A stretch of DNA of 64,000 nucleotides from an uncultured Halomonas sp. (GTDB taxonomy: Bacteria; Pseudomonadota; Gammaproteobacteria; Pseudomonadales; Halomonadaceae), in NCBI RefSeq assembly GCF_947493865.1, contig NZ_CANLTC010000011.1, positions 51,075-115,074 of the forward strand, given 5' to 3'. Numbering within the stretch: position 1 is the first letter of the stretch; each line of letters opens with the position of its first letter. The translations under genes and the position numbers were made by a program. Of the stretch, positions 7,383 through 15,832 are shown piece by piece. The notes beneath the pieces were generated by a model. That model was not told the origin of the DNA, did not search any database, and saw only the letters and a list, made by a program, of their open reading frames with translations.

Positions 7383-8249
7383 ATGAATAATCCCGCAAGT
7401 CGCTTCTGGCGTACCCTGTTATTGACGAGCTGGGTCGTGGCCAGCCTGGGCATCGCCGGTGTGGCCGGGGCTGCCGAAGAGGCATTGCCGTCGCTGAGTT
7501 ATGACCGTACGGGCGAACGACTGATCAAGGCGCAGGCCAACCAGCTCTTCAAGAGCACGGACCGCGGCGAGACCTGGCAAGAACTCCCCTTGCCGGAAGC
7601 CGTGAAAGAAGGCCAGTGGGTCACGGCATCGGTACCGGCAACCGCCGAACAGACGCTCTATATCGCCGGCCCGTCAATCGGGGTGCAGCGCAGCACCGAT
7701 CATGGGAAGACTTGGCAGGAGCTCGACGAGGACTTGCCCAGTGAGAACGTTATCGCCTTGGCCACCCACCGTCAGCAGGCCGAGACCCTCTATGCGGTGA
7801 TCGCCGACGATGGCCTCTATCAAAGCGAGGATGCCGGCACGACCTGGAAGAAGATGGATAGCGGTCCTGCCCAGCCCGTTCGCCGGCTCGTCCACTCCGA
7901 TATGGAAGGCAGCATGCAGACCGGCTGGCTCTATGCGGTGTCCGACGATGCGGTACGCCTGTCGATGGACTGCTTCTGCGGCTGGCGACCGACCGGCGAG
8001 CTCGATGCCGGCAGGGTCTACGATGTGGCCTACGACCTCGACGCTCCAGAGCGCGTCTATGTCGCCACGGAGCAAGGCCTGTGGCGCAGCGACAATGGTG
8101 GCCAGGAATGGCAGTCAGTGACAGGTGACAGCCCGGCGCTCGTCGCGCTCGCTCATTCTCCTGCAGGAACGCTCTATGGCCTGAATCGCGAGGGGGAGCT
8201 CCTGCGTAGCGATGATCGGGGCCAAACCTGGACACCCCCCGATGCTTAG
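7383..8249 (+). CDS. Exported BNR/Asp-box repeat protein
   Basis: A 288-aa exported protein with a signal peptide over residues 1-30 (ending GVAGAAEE). It contains a series of Asp-box motifs (SxDxGxTW): STDRGETW, STDHGKTW, SEDAGTTW, SDNGGQEW and SDDRGQTW, spaced about 40-60 residues apart, predicting a beta-propeller. One odd insertion, SMDCFCGW, carries a CxC. Such propellers are binding scaffolds; a specific activity cannot be assigned. It follows ccdA by 23 nt, and its stop lies inside the cytochrome c gene start (8-nt overlap), so it is likely to act with that cytochrome. Confidence 0.85.
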   Translation: MNNPASRFWRTLLLTSWVVASLGIAGVAGAAEEALPSLSYDRTGERLIKAQANQLFKSTDRGETWQELPLPEAVKEGQWVTASVPATAEQTLYIAGPSIGVQRSTDHGKTWQELDEDLPSENVIALATHRQQAETLYAVIADDGLYQSEDAGTTWKKMDSGPAQPVRRLVHSDMEGSMQTGWLYAVSDDAVRLSMDCFCGWRPTGELDAGRVYDVAYDLDAPERVYVATEQGLWRSDNGGQEWQSVTGDSPALVALAHSPAGTLYGLNREGELLRSDDRGQTWTPPDA

Positions 8250-8700
8250 GCGCTGGTTCCTCGCCACAACCTGGCTGCTGCTCAGTGCTGCGGGGCAGGC
8301 CATGGCGGAGGGAAGCCCCTCTTCAAGCGATACCTCTCGGCTGGAAGAGGGAGAAAGCATCTACCAGCAGTATTGTGCCAGTTGCCACGGCCGCCAGGGA
8401 GAGGGCATGCCGAACTGGGAGCGCCAGAATGCCCAGGGCGAACTGCCGGCTCCTCCTCATGGGCCGGAGGGCCATACCTGGAAGCACTCCGATGCTATGC
8501 TCTACCGGATCGTCGCCGAGGGATGGCGTGACCCCTGGAACAAGACCGAACGACTGACGATGCCGGCCTTCGAGGATGCCCTAGCCCCAGCCGAGATCCG
8601 CTCCGTAGTGAATTACCTCAAGACGTTATGGACACCGGAGCAACGACGCCATCAGGCGGAAGAAAGCGAGGGAGCTCCGTTTCCGACGCAAAGTGAGTAG
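8242..8700 (+). CDS. Exported c-type cytochrome
   Basis: A 152-aa class I cytochrome c. The signal peptide ends around AMAEG. The heme motif is YCASCHG (CxxCH) near residue 47 and a likely distal ligand is in LTMPAF near residue 104. The fold ends with a VVNYLKTLW helix, as in small mono-heme cytochromes. ATG 8242 is preferred to an upstream ATG at 8212, since it begins the signal peptide (MLRRWFLATTW). It overlaps the BNR gene and closes the copper/redox operon. It could be an electron acceptor for oxidation of Cu(I) or thiols; this is inference. Confidence 0.9.
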   Translation: MLRRWFLATTWLLLSAAGQAMAEGSPSSSDTSRLEEGESIYQQYCASCHGRQGEGMPNWERQNAQGELPAPPHGPEGHTWKHSDAMLYRIVAEGWRDPWNKTERLTMPAFEDALAPAEIRSVVNYLKTLWTPEQRRHQAEESEGAPFPTQSE

Positions 8701-8727
8701 CTGTGGGGCTAGGAATTGAAAAGGTGA

Positions 8728-9195
8728 TTATTGGCCAAATTTTTCCCGGAGAATCCGGTCGCGAAGGACTCCATTCGACTTTTCCGAGCACACCAACTCT
8801 CGCTCAACAGCGATAATGCGAGCGGCCAGCTCAGCTTTGGTTTGGCGCATCAAATAATGCATACGTCGCCGCTCCACGTCGGTGGGCTTTTCCACCTCGC
8901 GAGCAAGCGGCCGACCAACGACACGCCGCTGACGAACGGGTTGGGCGGCTTCTTCGTATAATTGACGGCATTCAAGATTTCGCAGAATGGTGGACTCGGA
9001 GATACCCATTCCCGTGTCGGAGAGATCGCGCGATATTCTCGCAATTCGTCCCAGCGTCACGGGACTGCCGATCTCCTGCAACCGACTGATCGCTCGACGC
9101 ACGATCGTGACGCTTCGATTGCGTCGCTGCTGATGACTGCGTTTCAAACCGGCCATCGCAGCCTCTGGACGCGCCTTACTGGATCGTCGTGTCAT
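8728..9195 (-). CDS. TnpC-like / DUF6262-like recombinase accessory protein
   Basis: A 155-aa basic protein, last gene of a three-gene recombinase operon. It has a predicted HTH-like segment (ISRLQEIGSPVTLGRIARI, then GISESTILRN, about residues 36-72) and a C-terminal helical, coiled-coil-like part (about 100-145). Small proteins in this position in Tn554-like elements (TnpC) set the orientation or efficiency of insertion. Its start overlaps the 1002-aa recombinase stop by 4 nt (ATGA). Its HTH segment resembles the repeated N-terminal segment of that recombinase, suggesting a shared origin. It converges with cytochrome c. Confidence 0.75.
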   Translation of the reverse strand: MTRRSSKARPEAAMAGLKRSHQQRRNRSVTIVRRAISRLQEIGSPVTLGRIARISRDLSDTGMGISESTILRNLECRQLYEEAAQPVRQRRVVGRPLAREVEKPTDVERRRMHYLMRQTKAELAARIIAVERELVCSEKSNGVLRDRILREKFGQ

Positions 9196-12100
9196 TTCTC
9201 CTTCCTCCCGATGGTCAGTATGACGGGATCGGCAGCCGCCTGATCAGCTCGCTCCAGCAGTTCCATCTCGGCCAACACATCGTCACAGCTCGCCATGGAT
9301 TCCTTTGCCTTGCGCCCTTCGGCGGGCAGGTTCTGTGCTTCTGCCATCTCCGCCATCTGCGCACAGGCCTGCCGGTAGACGATGACTTGGTCACGCTTGT
9401 GCCAGTCGGGCGCATTCCCGGCACAGCCGATGCAGGCGAACTTGATGGGACACTGACTGGCCACGGTGCACCGTCCACCGATAACCGGGATCAGTGCGCC
9501 CACCTGCTCCTGTGCGGCTTCGATTTGCCGCCGGATCTGCCCCGGGGATCGCACATGGGTACGGGACAGATCCACACGACTTTCAAAGATCTTTTGTTGC
9601 AACTCCATTAGCCTGGCCGGCGTCGGCTGGGAATAGTACTCGGTCACTCGCACATCTCGCTGCTTCATGAGGAGTGCGATCACATCCACGGGCGTGTTCA
9701 ATGCCCGCATCTCGGTGGCAAACCCGTGACGCAGCAGGTGAGAAGTGACCCGCACGGCCTCACCGGCAGCAGTTTGCAACGAGATACCGTGCAACATGAT
9801 AGACATCGTCGCATTGACATCCTTATGACTGAAATGCCTTCCGGCATGTTGCCATAGGTAGGACGCCGCTCGAAGCTTATGCCGCAAGCTTCTGGTAGGC
9901 GGGATGGTCTCCAGATCCTGCCCCCGATCACGCTGGAACTTCCACCAGGCGTGTAGCGCCTTCATGCAGCGCTCGTCAATATAGTATGGTTCTTCTGCAC
10001 GGCGTCCCTTGGGGATCGCGCGAAAGGCGATCGCTTCACGATCCTTGGCGAGCAGCACCCGTGATAAGTGCTCTGGACTCAATCTGATCTGCAGGAACTC
10101 GTTCATGCGAGCCCCGGTCTTGGTCATGATCTGAATGGCCGCATACCCGACAAGAGCGGCTAGCTTGAGCGCATCGAGTGGAATAAAGAGCATTCCCAGG
10201 TCTCGCGAGACACGCTCCAACCAATGGGATGTAGACAGCCCCCAAGTTGAGTGAGGGGGAAGTTGGAACGCCCCCTTTGAGTAGCCGTTATGCGTCAGAA
10301 AGTCAGAATCAGTAACTTGAGACTTCAGTACATTGGCCTGCAGCAGTTCGATGAACCAGTAGGGCTCTATCAAAGTGGCATCATCGCAAGCATGGCCACC
10401 CTCATAGCTTAGGAAGTAACGTGCCTGGTCACATATCGTCGCACGTATACGCTGACGCTGATCCTGATGGTAATAGAAGTCTTCTGCCACGGGCTCATGC
10501 ACAGAACGCAATGTTGCTGCATCCCAAAGCCTGAAATGCTGCTGTGTCGATCGAGTACGGCCTGATGTCGATACCGTTTCATCGGTGATCGAGAATGACA
10601 TCGGTAAGGCCTCCCCCTCCCGTTCATGATGGGCCATGGCATCCTGAAAGGCTGTATGCAGGCGCTCGACCTGAATGCATCGACGCTCGGCCACATCACG
10701 AAGCAGATAGAATCGATCGTGTACAACGGCGGTCGCTGCCTTGCGACGCATCCGTTGGTCGGTTCTCACATCTCGGTGGAGGGTGGAGCGGTGCCAGAAG
10801 TGATCATCCTTCAGGCCAATGAGTTTCCAAGGCACTACGGCCCGGCGCTGCTTAGGTGTCAACCGGAGTAGATAGTCCTCTTGCTTGCGCAGTAGGCGAA
10901 AGTAAGTCTGCAGGAACCGGCCACGTTTGGGTGTGCCCTCTTCCGGCAATATCTCGCCATCATGATATCGTCGATAGAACACCTCGGGGTCCAGTGCGTC
11001 GATATCCGGTAGCTTCAACCGTGTCAGGTAGCGCGACATATTGGCGAAGAAGGTGATGTCGTTGCGCCGATTGCCATCGGCAAAGGTCATGACGAAGAAG
11101 GCCACATCTCGTAGTTTCGGCTGCGAAATGGAGTGAATCATCCGTCGTTGAGAATCATTGAAGGGCCGTCCCATGGTCGGTGATTCTAGAAAGGTCAACG
11201 GCAGGTGATGGAGTGCCGGCGATACACTGTCGAGCACCATTTCCAGAGTGATTTCCTTCCATACTCGCAGCGGACTAGCTCGATGCCCCGTTTCTTCTTC
11301 CCAGCGCCGAATTTCTTGTTTTATGCGGGAGACGTTGTGTCCAGAAAGCCTCAAGACCTCGCTGTACGCCACCGTATATCCCTCTCGGTGTAGGTGCTCA
11401 ATGGTCAGACGTGTGAGCCGCGTGAGCACTTCACGTGAGCGCCGCGTATTGGGAAGCGAATAGCGAAAGGTATTGAAGTCCCGACGCCAGCTTTCATAGG
11501 CCTCACGACTGTCGACCGGGGCGCTCAGGAGCTCATCGGCCAATGCCGCCACGTAATGGCGCGAATACCCCGACACGGTGGCTACGCTGAATCCTAAGCA
11601 CCTGCTGATGTCGATGAGTTTGAAAGGCGTTCCGATCTGGCGGCGACGGTCCAGTTCCGCCTTGATCGATTCGTTTCGCCGATTCAGCGTATGGTTTTCG
11701 CCCACGAGGACGGTAGCCCCAGAAGTATCGAGGGATTTCCAAGCAACCGTGCGCGCTACCTGATGGCCGGTCTCCTGTTCCCAGATAACCAGCTCCTCAT
11801 TGAGGATCCGTTTCCTCCCCCCAGTAATGGTTTCAACTGCGTTCACCGTCATCAACGCGTTCTCGCGATGCAGCTGTTCGATGACCAGCCGCACAAAGCG
11901 CCGGAACAGCGCCGGCCCGCTCTCCGTGCGTGTGATAAAGGGGCGAAAGGTGCGGTAGTCACGTACCCAGCGTTCATAAGCCTCTCGGTCCTCAACCACC
12001 GTCTCCAACAACTCCGCTGCCAGCTCACTAACATAACGCTGGGTAACGCCACTGATCGTCTTGCGATCGTAGCCGGTAACCGTCATCACCTCTCGGTTCA

Positions 12101-12200
12101 CGAAGGCCACACCCAGCTCGCGCCGACGATCAAGCTCGGTACGTATCGTAAGCCGTCGACGCTCCGGATCAGCACGGTGTTGTCGGGCCGACGGCATCAT
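9192..12200 (-). CDS. Giant tyrosine recombinase (TnpB-like) with duplicated N-terminus
   Basis: A 1002-aa tyrosine recombinase. Catalytic landmarks are R698 in KTGARMNEF, H821-x2-R824 in SHLLRHGFATE and the nucleophile at Y855/856 in TEYYSQP. A C-terminal Cys cluster (C911, C917, C923, C926) looks like a zinc knuckle. The N-terminal third is a tandem repeat with exact 160-residue spacing: LDRRRELG at 23 and LDRRRQIG at 183, DREAYERW at 71 and SREAYESW at 231, EQETGHQ at 141 and EEETGHR at 301. It resembles TnpB of Tn554-type elements (about 630 aa), but longer. It overlaps both neighbours by 4 nt, so all three genes are co-translated. Confidence 0.88.
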   Translation of the reverse strand: MMPSARQHRADPERRRLTIRTELDRRRELGVAFVNREVMTVTGYDRKTISGVTQRYVSELAAELLETVVEDREAYERWVRDYRTFRPFITRTESGPALFRRFVRLVIEQLHRENALMTVNAVETITGGRKRILNEELVIWEQETGHQVARTVAWKSLDTSGATVLVGENHTLNRRNESIKAELDRRRQIGTPFKLIDISRCLGFSVATVSGYSRHYVAALADELLSAPVDSREAYESWRRDFNTFRYSLPNTRRSREVLTRLTRLTIEHLHREGYTVAYSEVLRLSGHNVSRIKQEIRRWEEETGHRASPLRVWKEITLEMVLDSVSPALHHLPLTFLESPTMGRPFNDSQRRMIHSISQPKLRDVAFFVMTFADGNRRNDITFFANMSRYLTRLKLPDIDALDPEVFYRRYHDGEILPEEGTPKRGRFLQTYFRLLRKQEDYLLRLTPKQRRAVVPWKLIGLKDDHFWHRSTLHRDVRTDQRMRRKAATAVVHDRFYLLRDVAERRCIQVERLHTAFQDAMAHHEREGEALPMSFSITDETVSTSGRTRSTQQHFRLWDAATLRSVHEPVAEDFYYHQDQRQRIRATICDQARYFLSYEGGHACDDATLIEPYWFIELLQANVLKSQVTDSDFLTHNGYSKGAFQLPPHSTWGLSTSHWLERVSRDLGMLFIPLDALKLAALVGYAAIQIMTKTGARMNEFLQIRLSPEHLSRVLLAKDREAIAFRAIPKGRRAEEPYYIDERCMKALHAWWKFQRDRGQDLETIPPTRSLRHKLRAASYLWQHAGRHFSHKDVNATMSIMLHGISLQTAAGEAVRVTSHLLRHGFATEMRALNTPVDVIALLMKQRDVRVTEYYSQPTPARLMELQQKIFESRVDLSRTHVRSPGQIRRQIEAAQEQVGALIPVIGGRCTVASQCPIKFACIGCAGNAPDWHKRDQVIVYRQACAQMAEMAEAQNLPAEGRKAKESMASCDDVLAEMELLERADQAAADPVILTIGRKEK

Positions 12201-13552
12201 GGTTTCAGCATCTCATCTAACATTCGCTGGCTCTCGGTAAGTGACTCGGGGTGAGGAGTCGGTTGGGAGCGGCGAGCGCGATCATGCCGGTGCTCACGTT
12301 CGATGCGAGCATGAATGCGATGAGCCAGATCCGGCAGGTCATGCCGGCGGATAGCCTGGTCATAGATCGGCAGCATATCGCTTTTCCAGGCCATGAGCTC
12401 ACGCAGGGCACCCCGCAGGCTCTGCAGTTCCTCGGCTGAGCGGGCACGCTGGTGGATGTCGTTGAGCGCCTGTGTCACGAACCAGTGACGGACCTGATGA
12501 CAACGCAGCTGCAGTCCTGCGGCGTCGAGCGCCGGCGTCCAATAGTTGCGGCGGAAGTGGTCCGGGCTCAGAGATGTGCCGTGGCGAGTCAGAAACAGCG
12601 GAAGGTGATGCAGAGTTTCCACAGGCAGTTCAGCGAGTTCCGTAAGCCCGCACCCTCGGGGATCTAGCCGAGCACGCTGCTCGTCCACATATCGTCGCAA
12701 GACCTTGACCGTGCGGTCGGTAATGAAAAGCCGTTTCACTCGGCGTCCATGACTTCCCTTGCTGATCGACAGCATCTCGCGCATAAAACCGCTCTGTACC
12801 CAGTCCGCCACGCTGAGTTGACACGCCTCATGGACACGACAGCCGGTATCAAAGAGGATACGTACCAGGCCAGTTTCGCGTAGTGTCCACCCCCACTGCT
12901 CACCAGCTGACATGACCCTGTTCATCAGGGCCGGTTCATCCAGGATCTCGGGCAACCATTGATTTCCTTTCAGCCGGAAGTAACTGGCGGAAAGACGCAT
13001 CTCTCGAACGCCGTCCACGCCACTGTCGGCCGGCATGGGCATTCGACCGTGGGCATCGACAAACGCTTGGAGTTGCCGGCGGCGCTCCTCCTCAATGTAA
13101 CGGCGGGCACCGTCGGCATCCATAGGATTGCCATGGCGATAGCGACCGTGCTCATGCAGTACCGTGTAGAACGATCTCAACGCCGCCAGAAGCCGTTCCA
13201 GGCGCCGGCCAGTCTGCCAAGTCGGTTCGATTCGACGGGTTTCGAATCCACCGCGATCTCGACCCAACGCCACGATGCACTTCATTTCCGAAGCGAGGAA
13301 GAAAGCCAACAGTGCGCGCACCTGAGCAGGTGGCCCCAGCAACTGCCAACCCTGTCGAATCACGACGGGATGATCTGTCGCCCATGAAGCAAAGGAGACA
13401 ACTTCCCTCGTGTAGGCTCTTGCAGTCAGCGATGCATGGTGACGCACGGATAGGCAGGCATAGAGGGTCAGCTCTGGGTGCGGTAACCCATCGCGATCCA
13501 CCACATGAAAGGGAAAGGCCCCTTCGGCACGCAGGACCCGATAAACCGGCAT
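12197..13552 (-). CDS. Tyrosine recombinase/integrase (TnpA-like)
   Basis: A 451-aa site-specific tyrosine recombinase, first gene of the three-gene operon. A SAM-like core-binding N-terminal domain (about residues 30-135) is followed by the catalytic domain with R239 (FDTGCRVHEA), H352-x2-R355 (CHQVRHW) and Y397 (MLPIYDQ). It corresponds in position to TnpA of Tn554-like elements. The start lies about 100 bp from where umuC coding sequence begins on the other strand, placing this operon at the right end of the island. The stop overlaps the next gene by ATGA. It likely catalyses integration and excision together with the 1002-aa partner. Confidence 0.9.
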   Translation of the reverse strand: MPVYRVLRAEGAFPFHVVDRDGLPHPELTLYACLSVRHHASLTARAYTREVVSFASWATDHPVVIRQGWQLLGPPAQVRALLAFFLASEMKCIVALGRDRGGFETRRIEPTWQTGRRLERLLAALRSFYTVLHEHGRYRHGNPMDADGARRYIEEERRRQLQAFVDAHGRMPMPADSGVDGVREMRLSASYFRLKGNQWLPEILDEPALMNRVMSAGEQWGWTLRETGLVRILFDTGCRVHEACQLSVADWVQSGFMREMLSISKGSHGRRVKRLFITDRTVKVLRRYVDEQRARLDPRGCGLTELAELPVETLHHLPLFLTRHGTSLSPDHFRRNYWTPALDAAGLQLRCHQVRHWFVTQALNDIHQRARSAEELQSLRGALRELMAWKSDMLPIYDQAIRRHDLPDLAHRIHARIEREHRHDRARRSQPTPHPESLTESQRMLDEMLKP

Positions 13553-13581
13553 GAGAGGTTACCTCCCAGGGCAAGACACAC

Positions 13582-13623
13582 TGATGCTACCTGCACGTGT
13601 CCGATGACTGTGCTACAGCATCA
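13582..13623. repeat. Candidate recombination core: 7-bp inverted repeat
   Basis: TGATGCT at 13582-13588 and AGCATCA at 13617-13623 form an inverted pair with a 28-bp centre, between the recombinase start and the truncated umuC. Inverted core sites near the integrase gene are common at ends of tyrosine-recombinase elements. The assignment is tentative, since the other element end is outside the window. Confidence 0.35.
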
Positions 13624-13649
13624 TCAGTGAACAAGAGTATGCTCTGTAG

Positions 13650-14504
13650 TATAGGGCCAAACTTGCCAATCGAATTGCCAAAAAGCAGGCAGCCTATGAA
13701 GGCGTCTGCGTACTAGCGCCCGATTCCGCGATAACGCGTCACATACTGGAACGTACCCCCACGACTGATTTATGGGGCGTGGCCAGTCGTACCGGTATGA
13801 AGCTCGACAACCTGGGCATCCGCTCTGCCTGGGACTTGCGCAACGCTGATCCAAAGCGGCTTCGACGCCAGTTTTCTGTTGTCATGGAGCGCACCGTATG
13901 GGAGCTGCGTGGTGTCGATTGCATTGAGATCGACGAGATGAGCAAGCCGAAAGACAACATCATGACCAGTCGCTCGTTTGGACGGCTCACCGGCGACCGA
14001 GCAGATCTGCGTGAGGCCGTGCGCGTGCATGCCAGCCGTGGTGCCGAGAAGCTGCGTCGTCAGGGGTCGGTTGCGCGGGCGCTGATGGTCTTTCTCAAGA
14101 CGAATTGTCACCGCCTCGAGCTGCATCAGTACAATCCCAGCCTGGTCGTGCCGCTACCGCGTGCGAGTGACGACAGTCGGATCATCGTCGGCACCGCTCA
14201 GCGCGCGCTTGATTGTCTCTATCGTCCCGGGTACGCGTTCATGAAGTGCGGCGTCATGATGCTCGATTTGGCGGACAAAAAGACCCTACAGCACGACTTG
14301 TTCGATGCGAAGCAGGGTAATGCTGACCGCGAGCGCAGTGAAAAGCTGATGAGTGTGGTGGATCGTATCAATCGCGAGCATGGTCGCAATGCGATAAGCA
14401 TCGGCAAGCCCCGAAAGAATGCTGCCTGGGCGTTGAGGTGCCAGCACCGTACGCCACGATACACAACCAGCTGGGAAGAATTGCCGGTTGTGCGGATGCG
14501 GTGA
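13650..14504 (+). pseudogene. umuC: DNA polymerase V catalytic subunit UmuC, 5'-truncated
   Basis: The translation from 13650 reads YRAKLANRIAKKQAAYEGVCVL and continues to ERTVWELRG, MTSRSFG and a C-terminal TPRYTTSWEELPVVR, matching UmuC from about residue 146 of 422 to the end. The first third, with the palm-domain metal-binding acidic residues, is missing, and an in-frame TAG at 13647 closes the frame. It cannot polymerise DNA. UmuC is the Y-family translesion polymerase subunit of the SOS response. Homology begins right beside the recombinase operon, so the break was most likely caused by insertion of the island. The missing 5' part may lie at the far left end, outside the window. Confidence 0.88.
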
Positions 14505-14870
14505 GGCGAATCCCTTCGAATCTCGTAGACGCTTTTAGCTCTTGTACTGATGTCACCAAGGAGGTTCCATTTGTTGCAATGACAACGGAATCCCGAACGT
14601 GTCTGCTGGGCAAAACCACTGCTGATATGACGACAGCTGTTCTTCGAGGATGCTAGTCGAAGGGCAAATGTCGCCTTCAATAGCTTGATAAACGATCAGT
14701 GGCTTGCACAACTGATAGCATCTTGGGAAAAGAGGGTGCGTGATGCCGGGGCGCTGAGCGGGTCTGCGTGGGGTGGTGAGTCAGGTCAAGCGGTACGTGT
14801 ATCACCGTGGTTTGCCGAGCCAGGCGTTACTGCTCATGCTGTAGTAAACCTTCGTCAGGAGAAGTCGTAC
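14505..14870. other. 366-bp gap with no recognised gene
   Basis: Between the umuC remnant and the SRAP gene. An open frame continues in phase with the SRAP gene from about 14685, but its translation resembles no known N-terminus and the family starts at MCGRFA. There is no clear LexA box (a CTG...CAG pair near 14625 has 12 bp instead of 10 between half-sites). CACCAAGGAGG at 14555-14565 is a ribosome-site-like motif without a plausible following gene. Probably decayed sequence. Confidence 0.5.
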
Positions 14871-15527
14871 ATGTGCGGACGTTTTGCGCTTTACAGCGCC
14901 TATCCCAAGTTCGCAACCAAGGCGGGTGCGCCGACCATCAGTGAAGAGCTGACACCGCGCTACAACGTACCGCCTGGCACGTGGATCACAGCGATACGCC
15001 GGCTCTCGGAAGATGAGCCGCCGCACGTGGAGGAACTGTGGTGGGGCTACAAACCCAGATGGGCAAAAGGCAAGGCGAGCCAGCCGATCAACGCTCGGGC
15101 CGAAACGGTAGCCACCTCTGGCTATTTCAAGGCAGCGTTTCAAAAGCACCGCTGCCTAATTCCTGCCGATGGCTGGTATGAATGGGACAAGACCACTACA
15201 CCCAAACAACCTCACTTTATCTGCCGTGAGGATCGCGAGCCGCTCTTCTTCGCAGGGATCTACACCGAGCGAGAGGATGGCTCACTGGGCTGTGCAATCA
15301 TCACCGAGCCGGCCCGAGGCTCAGCCCACAAGGTGCACGATCGTATGCCACTGATCTTGGACGACGAGAGCTTAGAACCATGGCTTGACCCCGACCTGTC
15401 TGACCAGGAGACGCTACGCAACGTGGTGCATCATATCGATGCTGGGCTGATTACGCACTGGCCGGTCAGCACAAAGGTGAACAGGCCGAACGGGCCGGGG
15501 GATGAATCGCTGATCAATCCAGCGTAA
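14871..15527 (+). CDS. SRAP domain protein (YedK/HMCES type)
   Basis: A 218-aa SOS response-associated peptidase family protein. Cys2 (MCGRFALY), exposed after Met removal, forms a thiazolidine crosslink with abasic sites in single-stranded DNA. Also visible are RYNVPPGT (conserved Asn/Pro), NARAET with the catalytic glutamate near residue 83, and AGIYTE and HDRMPLIL with the conserved histidine. The length is usual. ATG 14871 is fixed by the family N-terminus. It protects abasic-site DNA during replication. It follows umuC in the same direction, so both may once have formed a DNA-damage response pair. Confidence 0.93.
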   Translation: MCGRFALYSAYPKFATKAGAPTISEELTPRYNVPPGTWITAIRRLSEDEPPHVEELWWGYKPRWAKGKASQPINARAETVATSGYFKAAFQKHRCLIPADGWYEWDKTTTPKQPHFICREDREPLFFAGIYTEREDGSLGCAIITEPARGSAHKVHDRMPLILDDESLEPWLDPDLSDQETLRNVVHHIDAGLITHWPVSTKVNRPNGPGDESLINPA

Positions 15528-15832
15528 CGGCAAAGCAATAAGGTAGTTATGAGGCGGCGTATAGTGACAAAGCTGGATTTTAGCTGAGGCTCAAGGAAAG
15601 AGGTGGGATTGCCGATAGATAGCGGAAAGAAAGGCTGCTCACGACCCAGAGCGGCCATTGCGGAAAATGCAGCGGACACGTGATTTTTGTTATAAAGCTG
15701 AATTTTTTATGATTCCTAAGAATCAAAGGCTTGCGATAACGTAGTCAAGATACCTTTGCTGGATTAACGTTCCGGAACCTTAATCCAATCATAAGGCCAG
15801 TAGTCTAATAATTATTATGCGCTAGGGTTACT
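15528..15832. other. 305-bp AT-richer intergenic region
   Basis: No gene recognised. The second half (15680-15830) is clearly richer in A+T than the core genome and probably holds the promoter of the following small gene. It marks the change to accessory DNA of different base composition. Confidence 0.5.

Noticed and set aside
14600..14640. Possible LexA box upstream of the SRAP gene
   Set aside because: The CTG and CAG half-sites are 12 bp apart rather than 10 and lie more than 200 bp from the start.
14685..14870. N-terminal extension of the SRAP protein
   Set aside because: The frame is open, but the family requires Cys2 at the processed N-terminus, so MCGRFA at 14871 is the true start.
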